From assembly GCA_902779875.1 (NCBI GenBank), contig CACZCX010000008.1:1-64000 (forward strand): a stretch of DNA of 64,000 nt, in the 5' to 3' direction. The position numbers and the translations under genes were made by a program. This DNA comes from an uncultured Bacteroidales bacterium. Lineage in GTDB: Bacteria > Bacteroidota > Bacteroidia > Bacteroidales > Bacteroidaceae. How positions within the stretch are numbered: position 1 is the stretch's first letter; each line of letters begins with the position of its first letter. The notes under the pieces were generated by a model. That model was not told where the DNA came from, did no database searches, and saw only the letters and a program-made list of their open reading frames with translations. Shown here one piece after another: positions 26,689 through 35,654 of this stretch.

Positions 26689-28188
26689 TTAGAACTCTGT
26701 CAGGTACATGTTCAGGATGCGTTTCCAACGTGCGTAAGCCTCCTCGTACTGAGGAATCAGCTTGGTGTTCGGCTCAATCACGCTCATCTTCTCCAGAGTA
26801 GCGAATGCCTCATCGTGATCCTTGTATACACCTGCACCCATACCGGCACCCTTGGCGGCACCTACTGAACCGTCTGTGTCATACAGTTCGATGGTAGCAC
26901 CGGTGATACCGGCCAGTGTCTCGCGGAATACGGGGTTGAGGAACATGTTGGCGTTTCCTGCATGGATCTTTGATATCTCCATACCCATCTCAACCATTAC
27001 ATCCATACCGTACTTGAATGAGAATACGATACCCTCCTGTACGGCGCGTGCCATATGGTTGCGGTTGTGTATGTTGAAGTTGAATCCGTGGATGCTGCAG
27101 CCTACGTTACGGTTACCCAGAACACGCTCGGCGCCGTTACCGAAAGGCAGCACGCTTACGCCGTCCGAACCTACGGGTACAGCCTGTGCGATCTTGTTCA
27201 TATCACCGTATGACAGACCCTCAAGCATGATGTTACGACGTGTCCAAGCGTTCAGGATACCGGTACCGTTAATGCAGAGCAGCACACCCAGACGGGTCTG
27301 CTTGGCGGTATGGTTCACGTGAGCGAAGTTGTTCACTCTTGACTGCGGGTCAAAGTTCACGGAACCGTTAACACCGTATACTACACCCGATGTACCTGCA
27401 GTAGCTGCAATCTCACCGGGATTGAATACGTTCAGTGAAAGGGCGTTGTTGGGCTGGTCACCTGCACGGTAAGTTACAGGTATGCCGGCCTCCAGGCCAA
27501 GCTCCTTGGCTGCAGCCAGCGATACGCGGCCCTGCTCTGAGAATGTAGGTCTGATCTCGGGAATCAGAGACTTGCTTATGCCGTAGTAATCCAGGAGGAA
27601 CTCGGCTATGTCATTCTCCTTGAAGTTCCACATCATACCCTCGGACAGACCTGATACGGTAGTACATGTGGTACCTGTAAGACGCATTGCGATATAGTCG
27701 CCGGGGAGCATGATCTTGTCAATCTGTGCATAGAGTTCAGGCTCGTTCTCCTTTACCCATGCCAGCTTGGCGGCGGTGAAGTTACCCGGTGAATTCAGCA
27801 GGTTCGTAAGGCACTGGCCCTTACCTATCTCACGAAAAGCCTTCTCACCGTAAGGTACGGCACGTGAGTCACACCAGATGATGGCAGGACGCAGAGCCTT
27901 GCCGTTTTTGTCAACGCAAACCAGGCCGTGCATCTGATATGAGATACCTATAGCCTCGATGTCGCTGCCCTTGGCGCCTGACATCTCCTTTACCTTGGCG
28001 GTAACGTTCTTAAGGTACTTCCACCAGTCTTCGGGTTCCTGCTCAGCCCAACCGGGGTTGAGGGCCTTGATGGGAGCCTCTGAATCCGGATAGAAAGCCG
28101 ATGCCACACTCTTGCCAGTCTCGATAGACACAAGGCTAGCCTTAACTGACGAGCTGCCTATGTCGTAACCTAACAGATATTTTTTCAT
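26689..28188 (-). CDS. xylB: Xylulokinase (FGGY family)
   Basis: A 499-residue FGGY carbohydrate kinase phosphorylating D-xylulose to xylulose 5-phosphate. The N-terminal ATPase motif is LLGYDIGSSSVKASLVS (~residues 4-20), and an MHGL motif (YQMHGLVCVDKNG, ~98-110) contacts the substrate. AGTSGVVYG (~255-263) and the C-terminal GGAMGAG-like stretch GSVGAAKGAGMGAGV complete the fold. It follows the GH31 gene by 21 bp on the same strand and precedes xylA, so the three genes link xylose release to the pentose phosphate pathway. Confidence 0.94.
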   Translation of the reverse strand: MKKYLLGYDIGSSSVKASLVSIETGKSVASAFYPDSEAPIKALNPGWAEQEPEDWWKYLKNVTAKVKEMSGAKGSDIEAIGISYQMHGLVCVDKNGKALRPAIIWCDSRAVPYGEKAFREIGKGQCLTNLLNSPGNFTAAKLAWVKENEPELYAQIDKIMLPGDYIAMRLTGTTCTTVSGLSEGMMWNFKENDIAEFLLDYYGISKSLIPEIRPTFSEQGRVSLAAAKELGLEAGIPVTYRAGDQPNNALSLNVFNPGEIAATAGTSGVVYGVNGSVNFDPQSRVNNFAHVNHTAKQTRLGVLLCINGTGILNAWTRRNIMLEGLSYGDMNKIAQAVPVGSDGVSVLPFGNGAERVLGNRNVGCSIHGFNFNIHNRNHMARAVQEGIVFSFKYGMDVMVEMGMEISKIHAGNANMFLNPVFRETLAGITGATIELYDTDGSVGAAKGAGMGAGVYKDHDEAFATLEKMSVIEPNTKLIPQYEEAYARWKRILNMYLTEF

Positions 28189-28209
28189 TTTGTTTTATGT
28201 TGTTATTGT

Positions 28210-31059
28210 TCAGAATTTCAAAACCGTTGAATATTGACAGCTGGTTCCCTTGTAATCCAAGGTGAAAGTCATCACCCTCTCGGGCATGTGCAGGCGGACA
28301 TTGAACCTGCGTTCAGGTATCAGGCCGTCAAACTGACCTCCCTGACGCTCGCCGAAGATAACCACGCTGACGTCATCATTCTCCTCATAGGAGATGGGAA
28401 TTATCGAATAGGCGCCATTCTCATATGCATTGGTGGTGCCGTCATCCTCGTAAAGCAGGAACTCGCCGTTGTCACCGGTGTAGATATCGACGGTGAGCTG
28501 CTTAGCCGAATGTTCGCCCACGTAGTTCACGTCATTACCCTTGACCAGGATGGATCCGGAGGGAACGAACAGCGGAATACGCTCGTAAGGGGCATCGGCC
28601 GTAATGGTCTCACCACCCGGGTACGCACGGTTGGTATAGTAATCAAACCAGAGTCTGTGCTCGGGCAGATAGACCTCCCTTGACCTTGCCTCGTATTCAT
28701 AAACGGGACATACCATCAGTGACGGACCGAACATGAACTGGTCGGATACGTTACGTGCAAGCGAGTCCTCAGTGAAGTCCATTACAAGACCACGCATTAT
28801 GACCCTGCTCTGCAACCATGCCTGTCCTGCAAGCGAATAGATATAGGGCATGAGCTCATAACGCATGCGGTTATAGTAGACGATTGATTTGTATGCCGGA
28901 TGATTGGCCGGGGCTATATTCCACGGCTCACGCAGCGGGAACTGGCCGTGAGCACGGTACAGCGGGCAGAATGTGCCGAACTGGAACCAACGTGCCTGCA
29001 GCTCGCGCCACTCCTTGAGGTCCGATGTCTCCACGTGTGTACGGTCATAGAAACGTTGTGCGTTGGCGTAACGGTTCTCCACGCAGAAACCGCCTATATC
29101 CATGGTCCAGTAGGGATTGCCGCAGAGCGAGTAGTTCAGACCCGCGGTAATCTGGGAGCGCATATCCTCCCAACGGGTGCCTATGTCACCGCTCCATGAA
29201 GCGGTCGAATAACGCTGAAGTCCGGCAAATCCAGAACGGGTAAGCTGGAACACGCGTTTATTGGGAGCCTCGGTCATAAGGCCCTCATAGATAGCCTGGG
29301 CGTTCATGAGCGAGTAAGCCATGAGATATTCTGTCGATGAACCCAGCGCCGTAGGTCCGCACAGTGCCTTCCAGTAGTCCATGGGCACGCAGTCGCGGAT
29401 ATTGGGCTCACTGGCATCCATCCACCAGGCATCGATTCCAAAGCAGTAAAGATGTTCCTTGAGCTGGTTCCAGAACAGTTTGCGGGCGCCCTCCGAATAG
29501 GCGTCATAGAATGAGCCGATATAACCGGGACCTACCCAGTCACGTATGCTGTCCTTGACTGCACGGGTATACATCCAACCCTGTGCGTCAAACTCCTTGT
29601 AGTGTTCCGTCGATGCATAGAACTTGGGCCATACGGAAATCATAAGATGGGCGTTCATGGAGTGAATACGGTCCATCATGACCCGGGGATCGGGATAGCG
29701 GGTCTCATCAAAATCATGTGAACCCCATGAATCCTGTTTCCAGTAGTTCCAGTCCTGTACTATATTGTCAAGGCCGATGCCACGGCGGCGGAATTCCCTT
29801 ACCGTCTGCTCAACCTCCTTCTGATTGTCATAGTGCTCACGGCTCTGCCAGTAACCCATAGCCCACTCGGGCAGCATGTTGGGGCCTCCCACCAGAGAGT
29901 GCAGGCCGCTTATCACTCCGTCCATGTCATCACCCCAGATGAAATAGTAGTCCGACTGCGGCACCATCTCGTTCCACAGGGTAATGTCATCGGCCTCCTC
30001 CTTGCTCACGGGAGCATAGGCACGCAGGCCGCAGTATGAAGTGGTTCCGTCCGGACGCCACTCTATGCGAAGGTCATAACGCTGACCCTTCTTCATGTCA
30101 AAACTGAACTTGTAGGAGTTGGGGTTCCACGCGGTACGCCAACGCTCCTTTACGACCTCCTCTTCACCCAGGAATACCCTTATGTATCCGGCGTAATAGA
30201 GGATGAAATTGTAGGTACCTGATTCAAGAGCCTCAAGTGAGCCCTCGTACAGCACGCTCTGGCCCAGACGCGGCAGGTTCTTTACCGTCTCGGAGTCCAC
30301 AAAGTAGATGGAATCCTCCTCACGGACTACCGTACGGCCTCTCATGCCGCCTGAATAAGTACCTGTAAGACAGCCCTGCTTTCCGTCCTTGTCATAGAGC
30401 TTGAACAGTCTGTTAAGCTGACTGTAAGGCTCAGGATTTCCGAACCTTCCCTGTGAATATGAGTCCCACAGTATGCCGTATCCCTTTGATGAGATTACGA
30501 ACGGGATACTGATCTTGGTGTTATACTGATAAAGTTCCTCGTTCTGTCCCTTGTAGTTCCACTGGTCGGACTGATGCTGACCGAGACCGTATATGCCCTC
30601 GTCATTGGAGGTATCGAAACGGTTGATAGTGGAGAATCCGTGCGTGCCGTCAACCATGATGGGGCTGAACGATGCAGGATTCTTCTCATTGGTGATGGGG
30701 TTGGCGCATGCATCGGCAAAACGGACCTTTCCGTCGGTCTTGTTCACGTATGCGCGTAGGGATGTGGTGCTTACCTCAATCTCGCCATCCAGGTCGCGGG
30801 CTACGAAATCCGCTCCGGAGTTGGCTCCAGGCAGTATTATAAGGCTGTTTCTGTCATGGAAAGTCTTGTCCGGACTTGCGGTCACCCTTATGACCCTGTC
30901 GGACATAACTGTAAGGCGAACCCTCTTGGGACCGTCCCCTACAGGTCTGCTTACATTCACTATGACACCGTCCGGGAGAGTCTTGTAAGCCCCTTCCTTA
31001 CAGGATGCAAATGCAAGCAGTGTGAATAAAGGTAGTAAACGAAGCGATCGGATATTCAT
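28210..31059 (-). CDS. GH31 family lipoprotein, likely alpha-xylosidase with PA14 insert
   Basis: A 949-residue protein. It starts with a lipoprotein-type signal (MNIRSLRLLPLFTLLAFASC) then a GH31 N-terminal beta-sandwich. A PA14-like insert (~residues 225-330, around ESGTYNFILYYAGYIRVFLG) interrupts that region, as in characterised xyloglucan alpha-xylosidases. The TIM barrel has nucleophile Asp in DAWWMDASEPNI (~545) and acid/base Asp in SWSGDIGTRW (~622). C-terminal beta domains follow. The likely reaction is release of xylose from xyloglucan-type oligosaccharides outside the cytoplasm. The neighbouring xylB and xylA support xylose as product. The ATG at 31059 is preferred over the upstream TTG. 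Confidence 0.88.
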   Translation of the reverse strand: MNIRSLRLLPLFTLLAFASCKEGAYKTLPDGVIVNVSRPVGDGPKRVRLTVMSDRVIRVTASPDKTFHDRNSLIILPGANSGADFVARDLDGEIEVSTTSLRAYVNKTDGKVRFADACANPITNEKNPASFSPIMVDGTHGFSTINRFDTSNDEGIYGLGQHQSDQWNYKGQNEELYQYNTKISIPFVISSKGYGILWDSYSQGRFGNPEPYSQLNRLFKLYDKDGKQGCLTGTYSGGMRGRTVVREEDSIYFVDSETVKNLPRLGQSVLYEGSLEALESGTYNFILYYAGYIRVFLGEEEVVKERWRTAWNPNSYKFSFDMKKGQRYDLRIEWRPDGTTSYCGLRAYAPVSKEEADDITLWNEMVPQSDYYFIWGDDMDGVISGLHSLVGGPNMLPEWAMGYWQSREHYDNQKEVEQTVREFRRRGIGLDNIVQDWNYWKQDSWGSHDFDETRYPDPRVMMDRIHSMNAHLMISVWPKFYASTEHYKEFDAQGWMYTRAVKDSIRDWVGPGYIGSFYDAYSEGARKLFWNQLKEHLYCFGIDAWWMDASEPNIRDCVPMDYWKALCGPTALGSSTEYLMAYSLMNAQAIYEGLMTEAPNKRVFQLTRSGFAGLQRYSTASWSGDIGTRWEDMRSQITAGLNYSLCGNPYWTMDIGGFCVENRYANAQRFYDRTHVETSDLKEWRELQARWFQFGTFCPLYRAHGQFPLREPWNIAPANHPAYKSIVYYNRMRYELMPYIYSLAGQAWLQSRVIMRGLVMDFTEDSLARNVSDQFMFGPSLMVCPVYEYEARSREVYLPEHRLWFDYYTNRAYPGGETITADAPYERIPLFVPSGSILVKGNDVNYVGEHSAKQLTVDIYTGDNGEFLLYEDDGTTNAYENGAYSIIPISYEENDDVSVVIFGERQGGQFDGLIPERRFNVRLHMPERVMTFTLDYKGTSCQYSTVLKF

Positions 31060-31061
31060 AC

Positions 31062-31086
31062 ACAAGCTAATAAGCTTACAAACTTA
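31062..31086 (-). promoter_or_regulatory. -7 element and small inverted repeat upstream of GH31
   Basis: The reverse strand reads TAAGTTTG (31079-31086). Between it and the GH31 ATG lies AAGCTAATAAGCTT, an imperfect palindrome that could be an operator or a short leader hairpin. The -33 is weak. Confidence 0.4.
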
Positions 31087-31121
31087 ATGTTTTTTCGGGA
31101 TAGCACCACAATTAATTAAAA

Positions 31122-31157
31122 AATAATAGGGAAAACAGTACGTCCTCCCTATTATTC
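31122..31157 (-). terminator. Intrinsic terminator after fbaA
   Basis: Arms AATAATAGGG and CCCTATTATT around a 15-nt loop. On the reverse strand the stem runs into ATTTTTTAATT. It lies between the fbaA stop and the GH31 promoter. Confidence 0.75.
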
Positions 31158-31181
31158 ATGTATGTGTGTTTATGGTTGTTC

Positions 31182-32189
31182 TTACTTCTGGAGAAGCTTG
31201 TTGTCAGAACCGAGTACCTCAACGATCTTGTGGATGTACATCTTCTTCATGTTCTCACGAGCGGGCTTGAGATACTGACGGGGATCAAAGTGGCTGGGGT
31301 TCTCAGCAAGATACTTGCGGATAGCGGCAGTCATGGCCAGACGTGAGTCTGAGTCAATGTTGATCTTGCATACAGCGCTCTTTGAAGCCTCACGGAGCTG
31401 CTCCTCGGGTATACCTACTGCATCGGGCAGCTTGCCGCCGAATGCGTTGATGGTGTCAACCTCGTCCTGAGGAACTGAAGATGAACCGTGGAGTACGATG
31501 GGGAATCCGGGGAGTTTCTTCTCGATCTCGTGCAGTACGTCGAATGCAAGAGGAGGAGGAACGAGCTTACCGGTCTTGGGATCGCGTGTGCACTGCTCGG
31601 GCTTGAACTTGTAAGCACCGTGTGAAGTACCTATTGAGATAGCGAGTGAATCGCAACCTGTACGGGTAGCGAAATCGATTACCTCCTCAGGCTTGGTGTA
31701 GTGAGAAACCTCACTTGCGACCTCGTCCTCAACGCCGGCCAGAACACCCAGCTCAGCCTCAACGGTAACGTCATACTTGTGAGCGTACTCAACAACCTTC
31801 TTGGTAAGAGCGATGTTGTCCTCGTAGGGAAGAGCTGAACCATCGATCATAACTGATGAGAAGCCCATGTCGATGCAATCCTTGCAGAGCTCGAAGCTGT
31901 CACCGTGGTCGAGGTGAAGAACGATCTCAGGATGTGCGCAACCAAGCTCCTTGGCATACTCTACGGCACCCTGTGCCATGTAACGCAGGATAGTGGCGTT
32001 AGCGTAGTTACGTGCGCCCTTTGAAACCTGCATGATAACCGGTGACTTGGTCTCGACTGCAGCCTGTACGATGGCCTGCATCTGCTCCATTGTGTTGAAA
32101 TTGAATGCCGGGATAGCATATCCGCCCTTAACGGCTGCGGCAAACATTGCGCGGGTGTTTACAAGACCCAATTCTTTGTAGCTTACCAT
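31182..32189 (-). CDS. fbaA: Class II fructose-1,6-bisphosphate aldolase
   Basis: A 335-residue zinc-dependent aldolase of glycolysis/gluconeogenesis. It begins MVSYKELGLVNTRAMFAAAV. Zinc and active-site blocks are visible: PEIVLHLDHGDSFELCKDCID (~residues 75-95) with the catalytic Asp and a zinc His, VEAELGVLAGVEDE (~135-150), ISIGTSHGAYKF (~180-190) and VLHGSSSVP (~230-240) with further zinc His and phosphate-binding residues. It is monocistronic, with its own terminator. A TAATTTTG -7 box lies at 32239-32246 on the reverse strand. Confidence 0.96.
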   Translation of the reverse strand: MVSYKELGLVNTRAMFAAAVKGGYAIPAFNFNTMEQMQAIVQAAVETKSPVIMQVSKGARNYANATILRYMAQGAVEYAKELGCAHPEIVLHLDHGDSFELCKDCIDMGFSSVMIDGSALPYEDNIALTKKVVEYAHKYDVTVEAELGVLAGVEDEVASEVSHYTKPEEVIDFATRTGCDSLAISIGTSHGAYKFKPEQCTRDPKTGKLVPPPLAFDVLHEIEKKLPGFPIVLHGSSSVPQDEVDTINAFGGKLPDAVGIPEEQLREASKSAVCKINIDSDSRLAMTAAIRKYLAENPSHFDPRQYLKPARENMKKMYIHKIVEVLGSDNKLLQK

Positions 32190-32238
32190 TTCGATAATAT
32201 TTTTGTGATTAATAAACTCTCGTTTTCTAAACCGGACA

Positions 32239-32246
32239 CAAAATTA
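32239..32246 (-). promoter_or_regulatory. -7 promoter element of fbaA
   Basis: The reverse strand reads TAATTTTG, giving about 45 nt of leader. The upstream TTTG is not found at the standard spacing. The rest of the 32190-32360 divergent gap shows no gene. Confidence 0.5.
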
Positions 32247-32361
32247 CATTCTTTAATTACCAATTAAAAATGTATTAGGCATAAAGTTATCAACTTTCAC
32301 AAAGTTTAAATAGATGTTACCCCCGATTGCAATCTCCAGTTGCAAAAACTGGCCATAACAT

Positions 32362-32392
32362 TTTGCCGTTACAACAAATAATCATACCTTTG
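32362..32392 (+). promoter_or_regulatory. Canonical promoter of rpmE2
   Basis: TTTG (32362-32365), a 19-bp spacer and TACCTTTG (32385-32392): a full match to the Bacteroidetes -33/-7 consensus. The predicted start is near 32398, giving a leader of about 75 nt. Confidence 0.85.
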
Positions 32393-32416
32393 CGCGCTGA
32401 AACCCCCATAAAAGAG

Positions 32417-32440
32417 AGCCGGCCTATATTCCGGTTGGCT
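32417..32440 (+). promoter_or_regulatory. Hairpin in the rpmE2 5' leader
   Basis: AGCCGGCC pairs with GGTTGGCT (two G-U pairs) around an 8-nt loop inside the predicted leader. It could be an autoregulatory ribosomal-protein leader element; this is inference from position and structure only. Confidence 0.4.
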
Positions 32441-32472
32441 GTAGATGGAGAAATTTAAAAACAAAATAAGTT

Positions 32473-32730
32473 ATGAAAAAAGGTATTCATCCTGAAAATT
32501 ATCGTCCTGTAGTATTCAAGGACATGTCAAACGGTGACTGCTTCCTGTCTCGTTCTACTTGCGCAACCAAGGAGACAATCGAGTTCGAGGGTCAGACCTA
32601 TCCCGTAATCAAGCTTGAAATTTCAAGCACCTCTCATCCGTTCTTCACCGGCAAGTCAAAGCTGGTCGATACTGCCGGACGCGTAGACAAGTTCATGAGC
32701 CGCTACGCAAAGAGCAGAGGTGGCAAGTAA
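32473..32730 (+). CDS. rpmE2: Ribosomal protein bL31, type B (zinc-free)
   Basis: An 85-residue type-B L31: [20 protein letters not shown] at the start and [20 protein letters not shown] near the end. It has the longer form with the central insertion and lacks the CxxC zinc ligands of type A; the two Cys residues present (GDCF and STCA) do not form the motif. It binds the large subunit near the central protuberance and bridges to the small subunit. It is monocistronic, with a canonical promoter and strong terminator. Confidence 0.96.
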   Translation: MKKGIHPENYRPVVFKDMSNGDCFLSRSTCATKETIEFEGQTYPVIKLEISSTSHPFFTGKSKLVDTAGRVDKFMSRYAKSRGGK

Positions 32731-32745
32731 TAAATCCCCTAAACT

Positions 32746-32779
32746 CAAAAAAGCCGGTGCTCACGCATCGGCTTTTTTT
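32746..32779 (+). terminator. Intrinsic terminator of rpmE2
   Basis: AAAAAAGCCGGTGC / GCATCGGCTTTTTTT around loop TCAC, with a T-run. Confidence 0.88.
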
Positions 32780-32889
32780 GTGTGTAATAACATCTTCAAC
32801 CTGTCATTATAATAACTATTATATTCATGGCTTAGGTCGCTTCTCAGACAATGCAAATCTAAGCCCATGTTTCAGCTAAAACAAGCGGC

Positions 32890-32912
32890 AGGTGTTGCAA
32901 TAGCGTTGCAAC
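32890..32912 (-). terminator. Possible terminator after the DUF3256 operon
   Basis: The inverted repeat GTTGCAA / TTGCAAC with a 5-nt loop lies just past the DUF3256 stop on the reverse strand, followed there by a weak T-rich stretch. The rest of 32780-32927 holds nothing recognisable. Confidence 0.35.
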
Positions 32913-32927
32913 TCAATGAAATGGCGG

Positions 32928-33563
32928 TTATTTACGTTTGAAACATTTACCGTTCCAAACATAGCGAATCGGGGCTACACGTATCCAGGAGCGGTATTTA
33001 TCGGCATCAACCCCAATGTAATCCAGTGAAGTGTATCGGAATTCCAGTCCGCCGTCGACCGATGTCACAGACTGCAGTCTGAGCAGCGAACGTTTCATGA
33101 AAACATCAAGCGTATCATTCTTAAGCGCCTCACGTGTAAGATAATCCCTGAACTCCGGCAGCTTTATCACGCTCTCCGTGCGGACCGGGCTCCAGTCCTC
33201 GTTGTAGAAATAGAGCCTTGAATCCTCATAGCGTGCCGTCACGGTCTTAATGATGCAAATAAGGTTTCTGCCGTTATTCTTGTACGGGAAGAGGATCATC
33301 TCCATGCGGCCGGATCCCGAGGTCCTTATGGAGAGATAATTATCCGTAAAGGCCGTCATTACGCTCTCGCCTCCCAGCTTGTTCCTGACCTGAGCCTTCA
33401 TGCCCGCATCCATGAAATCCATAAAGTCCAGGCGCTCGCTCGCGGTAAGGGTCGGCAGTATGGAGTCCGGCATATGGACGAACAGCGAACGCAGGTCCTC
33501 CGCCCTCAGGGGGTTCAGTACCGAAAGAGTCAGGGCAACGGCGGTCAGTATTCTCTTAATCAT
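32928..33563 (-). CDS. DUF3256 family protein
   Basis: A 211-residue protein with a signal peptide (MIKRILTAVALTLSVLNPLRA), then EDLRSLFVHMPDSILPTLTASER, the conserved opening of the Bacteroidales-specific DUF3256 family. It is predicted periplasmic, with unknown function. Its ATG overlaps the truA stop by 4 nt, making it the last gene of the bifunctional nuclease-rsmE-truA operon. The association with two RNA-modifying enzymes looks like operon economy rather than shared function. Confidence 0.82.
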   Translation of the reverse strand: MIKRILTAVALTLSVLNPLRAEDLRSLFVHMPDSILPTLTASERLDFMDFMDAGMKAQVRNKLGGESVMTAFTDNYLSIRTSGSGRMEMILFPYKNNGRNLICIIKTVTARYEDSRLYFYNEDWSPVRTESVIKLPEFRDYLTREALKNDTLDVFMKRSLLRLQSVTSVDGGLEFRYTSLDYIGVDADKYRSWIRVAPIRYVWNGKCFKRK

Positions 33564-34309
33564 AGCTCAAACAGATTATCCGGGTAAACTATCTTATGCA
33601 GGAACAGTCCCTGAGCAGGCGCGGAATCACCCGCACTGCAACGGTCCCTGCTCTCAATTATCCTGGCAAACTCATCGACCGTCAGTTTGTGACGGCCCAC
33701 CTCCATGAGCGTACCTACAATGGCACGAACCATGTTACGAAGGAACCTGTCGGCCGTGATGGTGAACACCCAACGCGAATCGGGAAGTTCCGACCACTCC
33801 GCCTCAGTCACATGACAGTCATTGGTCTTGGTATCGGTATGAAGTTTGCTGAAACTGGTAAAATCAACGGTAACAAGCAGTATCCGGGCAGCCTGGTTCA
33901 TGAGTCCGAAATCAGGTTCGTTCGGCAGGAACCACGAGTATCCGCGTTCAAAAGCGCTCTTACGGAGTGTCACGTAATACTTATAGGTACGGGCCTTGGC
34001 GTCAAACCTGGCATGTGCGGTCGGTATCACAGGCACGATACTGTGAACGGCAATATCAGGAGGCAGGATCCCGTTCAGTTTACCCGTCATCCAGCCGCAG
34101 TCCTGCGGTGTCTCCAGGTCAAAATGGGCTATCATCTGACTGGCATGCACGCCGGCATCGGTACGTCCGGCTCCCGTCACGGAGATATTCTCCCTGAGGA
34201 ACAGATGGAGAGCCTCCTCCAGTGTCTGCTGCACCGAAGGTGAATGGGGCTGTATCTGCCATCCGCTGTAGGCAGTGCCGTCAAATTCCAGATCTATAAA
34301 GTACCTCAC
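33560..34309 (-). CDS. truA: tRNA pseudouridine(38-40) synthase TruA
   Basis: A 249-residue pseudouridine synthase acting on positions 38-40 of the tRNA anticodon stem. The catalytic Asp sits in GAGRTDAGVHA (~residues 47-57). RYFIDLEFDGTAYSGWQIQP opens the protein as in the family, and RFLRNMVRAIVGTLMEVG closes the active site. It overlaps rsmE upstream and DUF3256 downstream by 4 nt each, so all three are translationally coupled. Confidence 0.95.
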   Translation of the reverse strand: MRYFIDLEFDGTAYSGWQIQPHSPSVQQTLEEALHLFLRENISVTGAGRTDAGVHASQMIAHFDLETPQDCGWMTGKLNGILPPDIAVHSIVPVIPTAHARFDAKARTYKYYVTLRKSAFERGYSWFLPNEPDFGLMNQAARILLVTVDFTSFSKLHTDTKTNDCHVTEAEWSELPDSRWVFTITADRFLRNMVRAIVGTLMEVGRHKLTVDEFARIIESRDRCSAGDSAPAQGLFLHKIVYPDNLFEL

Positions 34310-35013
34310 TCCCTACTCTGTCCTGCCAGGTTCATAATATGGACCGCCACCAGTGCCGCCGTCTCGGTACGCAGCCTTGAAGGTCCGAGTGATATGGGTT
34401 TGAATCCCGCCTTGAGCGCCATCTCTATCTCCGCAGGGCTGAAATCACCCTCCGGGCCGATAAGCACGAGCGAATCATGTCCCGCCCTGACCGCGTCCTG
34501 AAGCAGCACCTTGCTGCCGGGCTCGCAGTGGGCGATGAACTTGTCGCCCTCAAAACCGCGCTCCACAAAGTTCCTGAACGGCGTCATGCCGTTAAGCACC
34601 GGTAGCGTAGCCTTCTGGGACTGCTTCATGGCCGATACGGCAATCTTCTCTATGCGCTCCATCTTTATCACGTCACGCTCCGAATGGTCGGTCTTTATGA
34701 AAGATATCTCATCAACGCCTATCTCAACTGCCTTCTCCACGAACCACTCGTTGCGATCCATGAGCTTGGTGGGAGCCACCGCTATATGCAGATGTCCGCT
34801 CCAGAGTGGCTTCTGAGGCTCCTTGTTCTCAATGTGAACCATGCACCTCTTGCCCGATACCGCACTTATGACCGCATCATAGAAACAGCCTTTGCCGTCG
34901 GTCAGTCGCAGACGGTCGCCCTCCTTCATACGCAGCACACGTATGCAGTGTCCTGCCTCCTCGTCGGGAAGCTGAAGGTCAGTCTGTATATCGGGGGTGT
35001 AGAAAAGCCACAT
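34306..35013 (-). CDS. rsmE: 16S rRNA m3U1498 methyltransferase RsmE
   Basis: A 235-residue SPOUT-class methyltransferase. An N-terminal PUA-like domain (residues ~1-70, with HCIRVLRMKEGDRLRLTDG) precedes the trefoil-knot SAM site: AVSAMKQSQKATLPVL, then LVLIGPEGDFSPAEIEMALKAGF and LGPSRLRTETAAL (~185-225). It methylates U1498 of 16S rRNA. It lies 6 bp behind the bifunctional nuclease gene and overlaps truA. Confidence 0.95.
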   Translation of the reverse strand: MWLFYTPDIQTDLQLPDEEAGHCIRVLRMKEGDRLRLTDGKGCFYDAVISAVSGKRCMVHIENKEPQKPLWSGHLHIAVAPTKLMDRNEWFVEKAVEIGVDEISFIKTDHSERDVIKMERIEKIAVSAMKQSQKATLPVLNGMTPFRNFVERGFEGDKFIAHCEPGSKVLLQDAVRAGHDSLVLIGPEGDFSPAEIEMALKAGFKPISLGPSRLRTETAALVAVHIMNLAGQSRE

Positions 35014-35019
35014 ATAGAT

Positions 35020-35619
35020 TCAGATAAGGTCCTTGTCACTCTCGTCAGCCTGTCCGCGGCTGTTGATCTCGTCACGCAGACGGGCGGCGAATTCATAGTT
35101 CTCCGTTGCGATAGCCTGCTCCATAGCCTCCTTGAGCACCTTGGTGCTTGCGGTCGCTATAGGCAGCGAGTAGGCTCCGTCAGGCTGCAGGCGTATGCAG
35201 TTGCGTTCCAGCAGGTCCTCCTCTATGTAGATGGGGACATTGCTACGGACTGCAAGAGCCAGAGCATCGGACGTACGGCACTCTATGAACGATGTGTTCC
35301 CGTCACGTTCCATGAAAAGGTGTGAATAGAATATCCCGCGGCTAATCTTGAATATCTCAACCTCCGTCAGCTGTCCGTCAAACTGTTTGAGGGTGTTCAG
35401 ATAGAGGTCATAGATGCCGGGGTGAGGTATCTTATGGCGGAAAAGACTTACTATTATGGCCTGAGCCTCAAGCGGGCCCACGAGCACCGGAAGACAGCGC
35501 AGGCTGCTCTCGTCGCCCTCTGCCACTTTCTCCTTCAGGAGTGCCACGAGAGCCAGGTCAGACGGTGTGCGGTTCAGTATCTCCCCCACAATAAGCTCAA
35601 TTTTCCTCTTTCCTTCCAT
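35020..35619 (-). CDS. Bifunctional nuclease family protein (DUF151 plus UvrB/UvrC-like motif)
   Basis: A 199-residue protein starting MEGKRKIELIVGEILNRTPS. The DUF151/BFN core spans residues ~1-140 (LRCLPVLVGPLEAQAIIVSL and SDALALAVRSNVPIYIEEDLL), and a C-terminal UVR motif (LKEAMEQAIATENYEFAARLRDEI, ~165-190) follows. BFN domains have reported nuclease activity in plant homologues; the bacterial role is not settled. The ATG at 35619 is chosen because an upstream in-frame ATG lies before the TATCTTTG -7 box. First gene of the rsmE-truA-DUF3256 operon. Confidence 0.85.
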   Translation of the reverse strand: MEGKRKIELIVGEILNRTPSDLALVALLKEKVAEGDESSLRCLPVLVGPLEAQAIIVSLFRHKIPHPGIYDLYLNTLKQFDGQLTEVEIFKISRGIFYSHLFMERDGNTSFIECRTSDALALAVRSNVPIYIEEDLLERNCIRLQPDGAYSLPIATASTKVLKEAMEQAIATENYEFAARLRDEINSRGQADESDKDLI

Positions 35620-35626
35620 ACCACCG

Positions 35627-35634
35627 CAAAGATA
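35627..35634 (-). promoter_or_regulatory. -7 promoter element abutting the bifunctional nuclease start codon
   Basis: The reverse strand reads TATCTTTG, ending 7 nt before the ATG at 35617-35619. This predicts a leaderless or 1-3 nt leader mRNA for a four-gene operon. Confidence 0.5.
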
Positions 35635-35654
35635 ACACATTAAAGGTAATAATT

